A stretch of 60,116 nucleotides of DNA from an uncultured Erythrobacteraceae bacterium (GTDB taxonomy: Bacteria; Pseudomonadota; Alphaproteobacteria; Sphingomonadales; Sphingomonadaceae). Below are positions 43,215 through 51,836 of the stretch, in pieces. The notes under the pieces were generated by a model that did not search any database, was not told the origin of the DNA, and saw nothing but the letters and a program-made list of their open reading frames with translations. The translations under genes and the position numbers were made by a program. The number at the start of each line of letters is the position of its first letter. Position 1 is the stretch's first letter. The stretch spans positions 1 to 60,116 of the forward strand of contig CAMLQG010000009.1 in NCBI GenBank assembly GCA_946482075.1, in the 5' to 3' direction.

Positions 43215-44165
43215 ATGACCGAGCTCCCCGCCGCCATTTCCATCCGCGATCTCGTGAAGCGCTACGCGCCGGCCGGCGAAAGCGCAGGCAAGCTCGCGCT
43301 CGGCGGGGTCAGCTTCGACGTGCCGCAAGGGCAGATCTTCGGCCTGCTGGGCCCCAATGGCGCGGGCAAGTCCACGCTGATCAACATCATGGCGGGCCTG
43401 GTCAACAAGACATCCGGCAAGATCGCCATCTGGGGCCACGACATCGATGTCGATCCGCGCAATGCCAAGGCCAGCATCGGGATCGTACCGCAGGAAATCG
43501 TCTTCGATCCCTTCTTCACGCCCTATGAAGTGCTCGACATCCAGAGCGGGCTCTATGGCGTGCCGAAGCATCTGCGCCGCGCAGAGGAGCTGCTGCGCGC
43601 GGTCCATCTGGCGGACAAGCGCGACGCCTATGCCCGCACTCTGTCAGGAGGGATGAAGCGGCGCCTGTTGGTAGCCAAGGCGATGGTCCATTCACCGCCG
43701 GTGCTGGTGCTGGACGAGCCCACCGCCGGCGTGGACGTGGAGCTGCGTCGCCAGCTCTGGGATCTGGTGAGCGATCTCAACGCCGATGGGGTGACGGTAG
43801 TGCTGACCACTCACTATCTCGAAGAGGCGGAACAGCTGTGCGACCGGATCGCGATCATCAATCACGGCACGCTGATCGCCAACAAACCCACCCGCGAACT
43901 GGTCGGCATGATGACGGAGAAGATCGTGGTCCTCACGCTCGACCGCGCGATCGATCAGCTGCCCCATCACCCCGCTTTCGTGAAATCGGTGAAGCAGGAC
44001 GATCGCACGATCGAGATCACCTATGATCGCGACAAGGTGACGGCGGGCGAAGTGCTGGCGCTGGTGCAGGACCAGGGCTTCGTGATCCGCGACGTCAGCA
44101 CGCGCGAAGCCGATCTGGAAGACGTGTTCATGAGCCTGACCAGTCCCGTCAGGGAGCCTGCCTGA
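43215..44165 (+). CDS. ABC transporter ATP-binding protein (DrrA/NodI-like), no permease adjacent
   Basis: 316 residues from the ATG at 43215 (AAGGAACC upstream). The Walker A is LLGPNGAGKSTLIN, the Q-loop PQEIVF, the signature LSGGMKRRL, the Walker B VLVLDEPTAGVD, and the H-loop TTHYLEEAEQLCDRI, followed by a C-terminal domain as in drug/lipid exporters (EKIVVLTLDRAID). ABC-2 permease partners usually follow immediately; here nadB starts five bases downstream instead, so the membrane partner is elsewhere or the protein has another role. Confidence 0.93.
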   Translation: MTELPAAISIRDLVKRYAPAGESAGKLALGGVSFDVPQGQIFGLLGPNGAGKSTLINIMAGLVNKTSGKIAIWGHDIDVDPRNAKASIGIVPQEIVFDPFFTPYEVLDIQSGLYGVPKHLRRAEELLRAVHLADKRDAYARTLSGGMKRRLLVAKAMVHSPPVLVLDEPTAGVDVELRRQLWDLVSDLNADGVTVVLTTHYLEEAEQLCDRIAIINHGTLIANKPTRELVGMMTEKIVVLTLDRAIDQLPHHPAFVKSVKQDDRTIEITYDRDKVTAGEVLALVQDQGFVIRDVSTREADLEDVFMSLTSPVREPA

Positions 44166-44169
44166 CGCG

Positions 44170-45771
44170 ATGGCGACTAAGCAGCAAGAACATGATGTCA
44201 TCGTCATCGGCTCGGGCGCTGCCGGGCTGACGGCCGCGCTCGCGCTGGGCGAGAAGCTGCGGGTATTGGTGATCGCGAAGGGTGGGCTGACCGAAGGTTC
44301 CACCGCCCATGCGCAGGGCGGGATCGCCGCAGTGCTCGACGCGGGCGACACTTTCGCCGATCACATCCGCGACACGATGATCGCGGGCGCCGGGCTCAAC
44401 CGGCAGGAAACCGTCGAATATGTGATCGAACGCGCGCCCCATACAATCGACCGGCTGATGCATCTGGGGGTTCCGTTCAACACCGAAGGCAAGAACCTCC
44501 ATCTCACGCGCGAAGGCGGCCATTCGCACCGCCGGATCGTGCATGTCGACGATGCGACCGGCTGGGCAGTGCAATCCGCCCTCCTCAAGGCCGCGCAGGA
44601 CAATCCGAACATCACCCTGCTGCCGGGCCGCGCCTGCATCGACCTCATCACCGGGCGGCACGAGGCGCGCTATTCGGGCTCGGGCCGCATCTGGGGTGTC
44701 TATGCGCTGGACGAGACGACCGGCCATGTGGAAGCCCATGTCGCGCGCGCCACGGTGCTGGCGACCGGCGGCGCGGGACGCTGCTACCTCTTCTCCACCG
44801 CGCCGCGCGGGGCCACGGGCGACGGGATCGCGATGGCTTGGCGCGCCGGCGCGCGCGTCTCCAACATGGAGATGATGCAGTTCCACCCGACCTGCCTCTA
44901 CAATCTCGACGTCAAGAACTTCCTTATCACCGAGGCGGTGCGCGGCGAAGGCGGCCACCTGAAGATCCCGCCCGGCTACCCCGGCGCGGGCCGCCGCTTC
45001 ATGACGCGGTTCGACGCGCGGGCCGAACTGGCCCCGCGCGACATCGTGGCGCGCGCGATCGACCATGAGATCAAACGGCTGGGCCTCGACTACGTTCATC
45101 TCGACATCAGCCACAAGCCGCCCGAATTCGTGCGCGAACATTTCCCGACGATCTACGAGAAGCTGCTGACTCTCGGCATCGACATGACCAAGGAGCCGAT
45201 CCCGGTCGTGCCCGCGCAGCATTACACGTGCGGCGGCGTGCTGATCGACCTCCAGGGCCGCACCGACCTGCCCGGCCTCTATGCCGCGGGCGAATGCACC
45301 GAAAGCGGGTTGCACGGCGCGAACCGCCTGGCGTCCAATTCTCTGCTCGAATGCTTCGTCTTCGGCGAGGCGGCGGCAGCCGACATCCTTACACGCTGGG
45401 ACGAATTCGACGCCCCGCCCGATATCCGCATGTGGGATGAAAGCCGCGTGACCGATTCCGACGAGGAAGTGGTCATCAAGCAGAACTGGACCGAAATCCG
45501 TCGCTTCATGTGGAACTATGTCGGCATCGTGCGCACCACCAAGCGTCTGGAACGCGCACAGCACCGCATCAAGCTGCTGACCGAGGAAGTGGGCGATTAT
45601 TATGGCCATTTCCGCGTGTCGACAGACCTGATCGAGCTGCGCAACCTGTTGCAATGCGCCGAGCTGATCGTGCGGAGCGCCTTGAAACGGCACGAGAGCA
45701 GGGGCCTGCACTATACGCTGGACTACAAGGAAACTCTGCCGCAGGCGCGTGACACGGTGCTGGTGCCCTAG
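44170..45771 (+). CDS. nadB: L-aspartate oxidase
   Basis: 533 residues. FAD motif VIVIGSGAAGLTAALALGE, then GGLTEGSTAHAQGGIAAVL, the substrate-binding region HTIDRLMHLGVPFNTEGKNLHLTREGGHSHRRIVH, and GLHGANRLASNSLLECFVFGEAA, all characteristic of NadB. It oxidises aspartate to iminoaspartate for quinolinate and NAD synthesis. nadA and nadC are not in the window. The stop overlaps that of the convergent LysR gene by four bases. Confidence 0.97.
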   Translation: MATKQQEHDVIVIGSGAAGLTAALALGEKLRVLVIAKGGLTEGSTAHAQGGIAAVLDAGDTFADHIRDTMIAGAGLNRQETVEYVIERAPHTIDRLMHLGVPFNTEGKNLHLTREGGHSHRRIVHVDDATGWAVQSALLKAAQDNPNITLLPGRACIDLITGRHEARYSGSGRIWGVYALDETTGHVEAHVARATVLATGGAGRCYLFSTAPRGATGDGIAMAWRAGARVSNMEMMQFHPTCLYNLDVKNFLITEAVRGEGGHLKIPPGYPGAGRRFMTRFDARAELAPRDIVARAIDHEIKRLGLDYVHLDISHKPPEFVREHFPTIYEKLLTLGIDMTKEPIPVVPAQHYTCGGVLIDLQGRTDLPGLYAAGECTESGLHGANRLASNSLLECFVFGEAAAADILTRWDEFDAPPDIRMWDESRVTDSDEEVVIKQNWTEIRRFMWNYVGIVRTTKRLERAQHRIKLLTEEVGDYYGHFRVSTDLIELRNLLQCAELIVRSALKRHESRGLHYTLDYKETLPQARDTVLVP

Positions 45772-46640
45772 CCCGTCAGTTCGGACCGAATCCATTCCCG
45801 CAGCGCGTTGACGACCGGCCGAGACGCGGACTCGTTCGATGAGATGAACGCCGTTCCGATATAGATCGACAGTTCGGGGAATAGCGCGCGGATATCGGCC
45901 CGGTCTTCCTCCGACGCATAGATCACCGGCAACAGGCCCGCGCCCGCACCGCTCAGCACCGATTCCGACACCATGAACGACGTGTCGACCGTGATCCGCC
46001 GGGCCGCCTGGGAACCGCCCACGCCGGCGCGTTCGAACCAGCGTTCCCAGGCGTGGTTGGACCGGACATGTTCGATCAGGGGTACGTTCAGCAAATCCGC
46101 CGGAGTGCGGACACCGGCACGTTCGATCAGCCGGCGATGCAGGAACGGCGTGATCTGGAAATCAACCAACGCCATTTCGGCGGCGCGCGGCTCGCGCGTC
46201 AGGCCGGAACGGATAACGATATCCGGTGGCGCTGCATGGCGCGCAGTCTCGTCGGTGATCATTTCCACGCTCACTTCCGGACGGCCCTCCAGGAAGCGCG
46301 GCAGGCGCGGCGCGATCCAGTTGGCGAAGAACCAGGGACTGGCGAGAATGCTGATCCGGGACTTGCCGTCACCGGGCAGTACGGCTTGTCCGGCGGCGCG
46401 CAATGCCGCCAGCACCGGGCGTACATGGTCGAGATATTCGCGGCCCACGGGGGTCAGGCTGCGCCGGTTGCTGCGCCTGTCGATCAGCGAAACGCCAACC
46501 GAAGCCTCCAGGCTCTGCAAGCGCCTGCTGACCGCGGAAGGGGTCAGGTTCATTGTCGCGGCGATATCGACCACGGTCGCGCCGTCGGCCAGGCGGACGA
46601 AAGCCTCGATGCTGCGGATGGATGGCAGGCGCTGCTTCAT
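45768..46640 (-). CDS. LysR-family transcriptional regulator
   Basis: 290 residues. ATG 46640 is preferred over the adjacent ATG 46643 because of its spacing from GAGG. The N-terminal helix-turn-helix is RSIEAFVRLADGATVVDIAATMNLTPSAVSRRLQSLEASVGVSLIDR, followed by the effector domain (DIVIRSGLTREPRAAEMALVDFQITPF). It resembles the GcvA/AmpR branch. It is divergent from the CrtC/AttH-like gene at 46784, and a perfect T-N11-A palindrome lies between them, so it probably controls that gene and itself. Confidence 0.92.
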   Translation of the reverse strand: MKQRLPSIRSIEAFVRLADGATVVDIAATMNLTPSAVSRRLQSLEASVGVSLIDRRSNRRSLTPVGREYLDHVRPVLAALRAAGQAVLPGDGKSRISILASPWFFANWIAPRLPRFLEGRPEVSVEMITDETARHAAPPDIVIRSGLTREPRAAEMALVDFQITPFLHRRLIERAGVRTPADLLNVPLIEHVRSNHAWERWFERAGVGGSQAARRITVDTSFMVSESVLSGAGAGLLPVIYASEEDRADIRALFPELSIYIGTAFISSNESASRPVVNALREWIRSELTG

Positions 46641-46667
46641 CATGACCTCGCTGGGCTTGCCATAGGC

Positions 46668-46690
46668 CAGTTTGCGTTTTTCGCAAACTG
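46668..46690. promoter_or_regulatory. Perfect LysR-type operator palindrome
   Basis: 9-base arms CAGTTTGCG / CGCAAACTG around TTTTT. The core is TGCG-N5-CGCA, fitting the LysR T-N11-A rule. It lies 28 bases upstream of the LysR start and about 94 bases upstream of the divergent CrtC/AttH-like gene, the usual distance for a LysR recognition site. Confidence 0.75.
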
Positions 46691-46783
46691 ATGTGCTTGC
46701 AAGTCGTTCGGTTTCATCGCCCCACAGCGCTAAGGACGGCACCATCGCCGCCCGCCGGTGACTTGATCAGCGAGAGGATTGCC

Positions 46784-47809
46784 ATGACCGAAGTGTCCAA
46801 TGCGCCCAAAGCGGCCGAATTCTACATCACCCGCAAGCTCGAGAAGCGCATGGGTATCTGGGAAGCCAGGAACGAGGAGATGCATCCCGAATATAAGGAG
46901 CGCAATCCGTCACCCGACCTCAACGAGACGCAGTATTTCGGCTTCTCGGTCCCCGAAGCCAAGATCCACGCCCTGATGTACACCTGGGCCCACCCGAACC
47001 TCGACCTCGTTTCCACCGGGGTGATGGTGGCGCAGGGCTATCGCCCGATCCCGCCGCAGATCGATATCATGGACTACCGCGCCTATACGCCCATGGAGGC
47101 GATCGGGCGCAGCTACATGAAGTACACGACGCCGGGCAATTACTCGGTCGAAGTGCTCGAACCCGGCGTGAAGTTCCGCACGACCTATCTCGACAAGGAA
47201 CGCAACAACAGCTTCGACGTGATCCACACCGCGATCCACGAACCGCAGGTCTGGTCGAGCAACGTCCATCTGGAACAGCCGCTCCGCACGGTCGGCGAAG
47301 TCACCATCCGCGGCAAGCGCTATGACGTGGACGGCACGCATGTGCGCGACCGGTCATGGGGCGAAGAACGCACAGAGATGCCGCGCAACATCCCGCCGAT
47401 CACCTGGATGACCGGCGTGTTCGACAATGGCTTCTGCTTCCACGCCACCGCGCATGACTCGCCGTCGCTCGACCCGATCTGGAAGAACAACTTCCAGCTG
47501 GCCGAGGAAGACGCGCTGCGGTTCGGCTGGGTGATCGTGGACGGGAAGCAGGCAGCGGTCGTCAATGTCCGCAAGCTGACGAGCTATGACGCGCACATCA
47601 TCCCCACCGCCGTCGAACTGGAACTGACCGACGAACACGGCCGCACGTTCCGCATGCGCGGCGAGACCCAGGTCGCGTTCGTGTTCAACGCCTGGCACAA
47701 TTGCCGCTGGCCGATCTGCGGCACGAGCTGGACGCTGGAAGACGGCACCAAGGGTTGGGGCGACGTGCAGGACGGCCAGTGGACCGACTTCCTGCTGACG
47801 GTGAGCTGA
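46784..47809 (+). CDS. CrtC/AttH-like protein of unknown function (paralogue of the gene at 20326)
   Basis: 341 residues from the ATG at 46784 (GAGAGG upstream). It is collinear with the protein at 20326, roughly 70% identical by eye, with the same VDGTHVRDRSWGEER and FNAWHNCRWPICG blocks. It therefore shares the RDxSWGxR signature of the CrtC/AttH-like superfamily. No signal peptide or membrane segment. It is the only gene between a LysR regulator and a convergent amidohydrolase, so it is probably a single-gene transcript induced by the LysR protein. No reaction can be assigned. The near-absence of gaps between the paralogues suggests a conserved active site and possibly different substrate preference. 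Confidence 0.8.
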   Translation: MTEVSNAPKAAEFYITRKLEKRMGIWEARNEEMHPEYKERNPSPDLNETQYFGFSVPEAKIHALMYTWAHPNLDLVSTGVMVAQGYRPIPPQIDIMDYRAYTPMEAIGRSYMKYTTPGNYSVEVLEPGVKFRTTYLDKERNNSFDVIHTAIHEPQVWSSNVHLEQPLRTVGEVTIRGKRYDVDGTHVRDRSWGEERTEMPRNIPPITWMTGVFDNGFCFHATAHDSPSLDPIWKNNFQLAEEDALRFGWVIVDGKQAAVVNVRKLTSYDAHIIPTAVELELTDEHGRTFRMRGETQVAFVFNAWHNCRWPICGTSWTLEDGTKGWGDVQDGQWTDFLLTVS

Positions 47810-47862
47810 CTACTTGATTGATCCTCCCTGTCGCGCAGCGATGGGGAGGATCAAACACTCAC

Positions 47863-49026
47863 TCAAGCCAGCTGATAGAGCTCTTCCACATTGCCGCGCA
47901 GGATCAGCTTCTTTTCATCGTCGCTGAGATGCGCGGTGTGCTTGGCGAGCAGCGGCTGGCTGTTGGGCCAGGTGGAATCGCCATGTGGATAATCGTTGGC
48001 CCACATCATCCGCTTGGGGTTCATCAGGTGGGTCATCTTGAACGCCGACCAGTCGTCCTGGAACGTCACATAGATGTTCTCTGCGAAGAACTCGCTCGGC
48101 AGCTTGGATAGCTCGACGCCCTTCAGCGTACCGAAGAACCGCTCATAGGCGTGGTCCATGCGGTGCATGAAGTGCGGCACCCAGCCGGCGTCGGCTTCGG
48201 TGCAGACCACCTTCAGTTCCGGATAGCGGTCGAAGATGCCGTCGAAGATGAACATGCCCATGATGTCCTGCACGCCGCGGATGATGCCATGGAAGCCGTT
48301 CATCCGGCAATTGCCGCGATAGTCGGGCTTGGTCCAGTCCTTGCCCGAACGCGGGTGGTTGGTGGTCAGGATGTGGAAGGTGACCGGCATTTCGAGATCG
48401 ATCGACGCTTCCCACAGCGCGTCGAACTGCGGATCGCAATAGTCGAATTCGGTGTCCGGGAAGCCCGGCAGCATGATGCCCTTGAAGCCCATCGTCTTGA
48501 ACTGGCGCAGATCGTCCACCGCTTCCTTGACGCTGCGCACCGTCGTCTGGCCCAGGCCATAGAGGCGATCGGGATAGGGTTCGCAATATTGCTGCAGCCA
48601 GCGGTTGTACGCCCACATATTAGCCTGCTTGTAATCCGGATCGGGATGCGAGCAGAGCACCATGCCGACGCTGGGATAGAGGATTTCGGCCGCGATGCCG
48701 TCGCGTTCCTGGTCGGCGATGCGGGCGTCCGGATCCCAGCCGCCCTGCAGCGCGTCGTCCACCGTACCCGACAGGAAGCTCTCGCGCGGGTCGCGCCCTG
48801 CCGACGAAACCGACATCACCGGGACCGGAGCGGTCATGCCGTCAATGATGAAAGCGTCCATCGGGCGACCGTCTTCGGTCTGCCCGCGCCGCACGAAGGG
48901 AGCGGTCTCGGCATATTTCTTCTCGATATTGGCCGTGTAGCAATCCGGCGCTTCCACGATGTGGGAATCCGCCGAAATCGGGCTGATATATTCGCCATTG
49001 CTCAAAACCGCGCCCAGCTGGGTCAT
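47863..49026 (-). CDS. Amidohydrolase 2 family protein (ACMSD-like TIM barrel)
   Basis: 387 residues from the ATG at 49026 (GAGAGGATG upstream). The start SADSHIVEAPDCY has a DxH in place of the HxH metal motif, as in several decarboxylase/hydrolase members. Other landmarks are FKTMGFKGIMLPGFP, VTFHILTTNHP, the conserved MFIFDGIFDRYPELKVVCTEADAGWVPHFMHRMDHAYERF, and MMWANDYPHGDSTWP, which carries the catalytic Asp. The family includes aminocarboxymuconate-semialdehyde decarboxylase, gamma-resorcylate decarboxylase and hydrolases; the specific activity is unknown. It is divergent from a LysR regulator that likely controls it. Confidence 0.88.
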   Translation of the reverse strand: MTQLGAVLSNGEYISPISADSHIVEAPDCYTANIEKKYAETAPFVRRGQTEDGRPMDAFIIDGMTAPVPVMSVSSAGRDPRESFLSGTVDDALQGGWDPDARIADQERDGIAAEILYPSVGMVLCSHPDPDYKQANMWAYNRWLQQYCEPYPDRLYGLGQTTVRSVKEAVDDLRQFKTMGFKGIMLPGFPDTEFDYCDPQFDALWEASIDLEMPVTFHILTTNHPRSGKDWTKPDYRGNCRMNGFHGIIRGVQDIMGMFIFDGIFDRYPELKVVCTEADAGWVPHFMHRMDHAYERFFGTLKGVELSKLPSEFFAENIYVTFQDDWSAFKMTHLMNPKRMMWANDYPHGDSTWPNSQPLLAKHTAHLSDDEKKLILRGNVEELYQLA

Positions 49027-49121
49027 GTCCGCATCCTCTCTCCAAAGATCCCGATGGCCCGCGCCCTGAAGGGGGTTGCGCGAGTCCTTGAGGAGCGAAT
49101 TCTTGACCCAAGCGGCCGCAC

Positions 49122-49147
49122 CGGCAAGCGATATAAAATCCTTGCCG
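49122..49147. promoter_or_regulatory. Inverted repeat in the LysR/amidohydrolase divergent region
   Basis: 7-base arms CGGCAAG / CTTGCCG with a 12-base AT-rich centre. Nearby, TCGAACA is directly repeated at 49160-49166 and 49174-49180, each preceded by a run of A. These are candidate binding sites for the adjacent LysR protein. Confidence 0.45.
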
Positions 49148-49202
49148 ATTCCAAAAAATTCGAACACAAAAAATCGAACAGTGATGAAAAGGCGCCCGCG
49201 CG

Positions 49203-50093
49203 ATGCGGCTCAACATACCATCTTTTCGCGGGATCGAAGCGTTCCTGGCGGCCGCCAACGCGGGCAGCATGCGCGCGGCCGCCCATGCGATGCACCTGAC
49301 GGTCTCCGCCGTCAGCCACCGCATCCAGGTGCTGGAAAGCGAACTGGGCGTCAAACTGTTCGACCGCGCCGGACAATCGCTGCGCCTGACCGAGATCGGC
49401 CAGCGCTACCGCCAGGACCTGCTCCCATCCCTCGCGCAGATGGAACAGGCGACCTCGCGCGTGCAATCGGCGCTGGTGGAACGGCGCATCCGCGTGGCCA
49501 CGGTGCCGCTGCTCTATTCGAACTGGGTGATCCCCCGGCTCAACGGTTTCCTCGACCGGTTCCCCCATGCACAGGTGGAGCTGCTCTCGCTCGAGGCCAA
49601 GGCGGCGGAAGAAGCGGACATCATCATCCGCCCGGTCTATTCGCGCCATGCGCGCGCAGGCGAGATCAAGCTGTTCGGCTGGGCCGCCACCCCGATCTGC
49701 CACCCCGACGTGATCGAGCGCTACGACCTGCGCGAACCGCGCGACCTTGCCCGCACGTTGCTGATAGAGATCAAGACGCCGATGGACCTGTGGGAGAACT
49801 GGTTCGCCGCCGCGGGCCTGTCCTATGCCGACCACCAGAACCGGCTGCTCGTCGATTCCCAGGCGCTGATGTATGACGTGGTGATGCAGAAGCTGGGAGT
49901 GAGCATCGCCACCACCTTCTTCGGCTACAACTATCTGCGCCAAGGGCTGGTCTGGCCGTTCGACCTCGTCTGCGAGTTTCCCGGCGGCATGTATCTCAAC
50001 ACCGCCCGTGACGGCGAGGCGCCGATCGTGCGGGAATTCCGCGAATGGCTGATCGCGGAAGTGGAACTGGCAACCGCGCAGCTGGCGGGGTGA
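49203..50093 (+). CDS. LysR-family transcriptional regulator
   Basis: 296 residues. Helix-turn-helix FRGIEAFLAAANAGSMRAAAHAMHLTVSAVSHRIQVLESELGVKLFDR, effector-binding domain with IRVATVPLLYSNWVIPRLNGFLDRFPHAQVEL and EADIIIRPVYSRHARAGEIKLFGW. Related in type, but not closely in sequence, to the regulator at 45768. Divergent from the amidohydrolase gene at 49026. Confidence 0.92.
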   Translation: MRLNIPSFRGIEAFLAAANAGSMRAAAHAMHLTVSAVSHRIQVLESELGVKLFDRAGQSLRLTEIGQRYRQDLLPSLAQMEQATSRVQSALVERRIRVATVPLLYSNWVIPRLNGFLDRFPHAQVELLSLEAKAAEEADIIIRPVYSRHARAGEIKLFGWAATPICHPDVIERYDLREPRDLARTLLIEIKTPMDLWENWFAAAGLSYADHQNRLLVDSQALMYDVVMQKLGVSIATTFFGYNYLRQGLVWPFDLVCEFPGGMYLNTARDGEAPIVREFREWLIAEVELATAQLAG

Positions 50094-50111
50094 GAGAGTG
50101 AACTTGGAAAT

Positions 50112-50202
50112 CCGTTCATCCTGAGCTTGTCGAAGGACCGCTCTTCACTTCTTCCGCTGCTGAAGGAGAAGAGCGGTCCTTCGACAAGCTCAGGACGAAC
50201 GG
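50112..50202. repeat. Dispersed palindromic element, family A
   Basis: 35-base inverted arms, nearly perfect, containing CCTGAGCTTGTCGAAGGACC and GGTCCTTCGACAAGCTCAGG with a 21-base centre, between convergent genes (stops at 50093 and 50219). The best-preserved copy of this family in the window. Confidence 0.9.
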
Positions 50203-50218
50203 AGGAGAAGACGCGCGC

Positions 50219-51169
50219 TCACTCCAGCGGAAACCGCTCTCCCACCATCTCCTCGCTCAGCGCCCACAGCGCCTTGGCGCGTTCGGGATCGAGCGCATAG
50301 GGCCGCACGCCGCGGCGGTGTGTCAGGTCGACCTCGGCCAGCTCACCCACATGGCAGTCTTCGCAATAGCGCCCGCCGACTTCCTCCGCCGGCGCAGCGA
50401 AGCCCGCCCAGAGGCTGGTCGCCGCACCCTGCTCCGGCGTCTTCATCTGGATCGGCGCCAAGCCCTTGTTCGTTCGCGCCGCATAGGCGCCGAGCACTTC
50501 GGGCGTGAGGTGGCGCATCAGTTCGGTACGGATACCGCCGGGGTGGACCGCGCTGACACGGATGCCCCGATCCCTGATCCGCCGGTCCAGCTCCACCGCA
50601 TAGAGCACGTTCGCCGTCTTCGACCGGCCATAGGCAGCGAAGGGTTCATATTCGGTCCGCTCGAAATTGGGGTCTTCCAGGTCGACATCGGAATTGCGAT
50701 GGCCAGCCGATGCCAGGATCACCACGCGCCCGCCGTCGCGGATCAACGGGACGATGCGGTTGACCAGCACGAAATGGCCGAGATGGTTGGTGCCGAACTG
50801 GGTCTCGAACCCGTCCGCCGTCTGCCCCTGCGGGCAGGCCATGACGCCGGCATTGGCGATCACCACATCGAATTTCCGACCATCCGCCGCCAGCCGGTCC
50901 GCGCAGGCGCGCACGCTGGCGAGCGAGGCGAGATCGCATTCCTCCAGCGAAAGGCTGCCCGGCCCTTCGATCCCCGCGGTGGCGCCCCGCGCCTTGGCGA
51001 GATCGCGCGCCGTGCCGACCACTTCGGCCCCGCGCCCGACCAGCGCACGCGCCGTTTCCACGCCAAGACCCGCCGATACGCCAGTGACCAGCACGCGCTT
51101 GCCCGAAAGATCGAGCCTCGCGACGACTTCAGCCGCCGTGCTTTCCTCACCGAACTGGGCCATCGCCAT
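50219..51169 (-). CDS. Short-chain dehydrogenase/reductase (retinol dehydrogenase-like)
   Basis: 316 residues from the ATG at 51169 (AGGAG upstream). The Rossmann motif is TGVSAGLGVETARAL, followed by NAGVMACP, the catalytic Ser in ILASAGHR, Tyr and Lys in YGRSKTANVLYAVEL, and PGGIRTELMRHL. The length and the FGTNHLGHFVLVNRI block are typical of the retinol dehydrogenase/WW-domain oxidoreductase branch. It probably acts on a hydrophobic alcohol or ketone. Divergent from the SnoaL-like gene at 51279, with only about 110 bases between starts. Confidence 0.9.
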   Translation of the reverse strand: MAMAQFGEESTAAEVVARLDLSGKRVLVTGVSAGLGVETARALVGRGAEVVGTARDLAKARGATAGIEGPGSLSLEECDLASLASVRACADRLAADGRKFDVVIANAGVMACPQGQTADGFETQFGTNHLGHFVLVNRIVPLIRDGGRVVILASAGHRNSDVDLEDPNFERTEYEPFAAYGRSKTANVLYAVELDRRIRDRGIRVSAVHPGGIRTELMRHLTPEVLGAYAARTNKGLAPIQMKTPEQGAATSLWAGFAAPAEEVGGRYCEDCHVGELAEVDLTHRRGVRPYALDPERAKALWALSEEMVGERFPLE

Positions 51170-51278
51170 GCTCTCCTGCCGTACCTTTCCTGCAACCATA
51201 CACAAGCCCGCCTTCGTTGCCAGCCGCTCGGCGAGCGATAGGATGCTTTCGTCAAACAAAACCGATGGGAGACGAAGC

Positions 51279-51773
51279 ATGATGGAACCGAGCCTGGAGA
51301 CGCTGCTGGCCGAGAACGAGATTCGCAAGCTGGCGCTGCGCTACGCCTATGCTGTGGACAGCCGCGACTGGGACCTGATGAACTCGCTGTGGGTCGAACG
51401 CACCGATCCGCTGCCGGAAGCCACCATGCTCGACGGCGGCTTCATGAGCACCATGCCGGAAGTCTTCGCCAATTGCGGCACGTCCACCATGCTGGTCGCC
51501 AATCACCTGATCGACGTGGAAAGCCCCACGCGTGCCACCGGCAAGGTCTATTGCCATTGCTGGGTTGAATGGGACCAGTTCTTCGAACAGACGCTGATCT
51601 ATCACGACATCTATGAGAAGCATGACGGGAAGTGGCTGTTCCTCACCCGCAACCACCTGCTGTGGTGGGGGCACGAATGGAAGGACAACCCGATGCGCCA
51701 GGCCCCTGCCAACTGGCCGGACTCGCAGATTGGCGCGGGGGTGGCGTCGGAACGGATACGGGTTACGCGCTGA
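51279..51773 (+). CDS. SnoaL-like / NTF2-fold protein
   Basis: 164 residues from the ATG at 51279 (GGGAGACG upstream); a second in-frame ATG follows directly. The pattern LLAENEIRKLALRYAYAVDSRDWDLMNSLWVERTDPLP is characteristic of the SnoaL-like family, as is the central NHLIDVESPTRATGKVYCHCWVEW. It is distantly related to the protein at 27708. It probably acts as an isomerase, dehydratase or cofactor-free hydroxylase; the substrate is unknown. Confidence 0.85.
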   Translation: MMEPSLETLLAENEIRKLALRYAYAVDSRDWDLMNSLWVERTDPLPEATMLDGGFMSTMPEVFANCGTSTMLVANHLIDVESPTRATGKVYCHCWVEWDQFFEQTLIYHDIYEKHDGKWLFLTRNHLLWWGHEWKDNPMRQAPANWPDSQIGAGVASERIRVTR

Positions 51774-51786
51774 ACGCACCTGCCTT

Positions 51787-51818
51787 TTCGTCATTCCCGC
51801 TTTCGCGGGAATGACGAA
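51787..51818. repeat. Short palindromic element, family D (CGTCATTCCCGC), bidirectional terminator
   Basis: 14-base perfect arms TTCGTCATTCCCGC / GCGGGAATGACGAA with a 4-base loop, between convergent stops at 51773 and 51837. Confidence 0.85.
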
Positions 51819-51836
51819 GTTGGAGGCAAGGCACGG

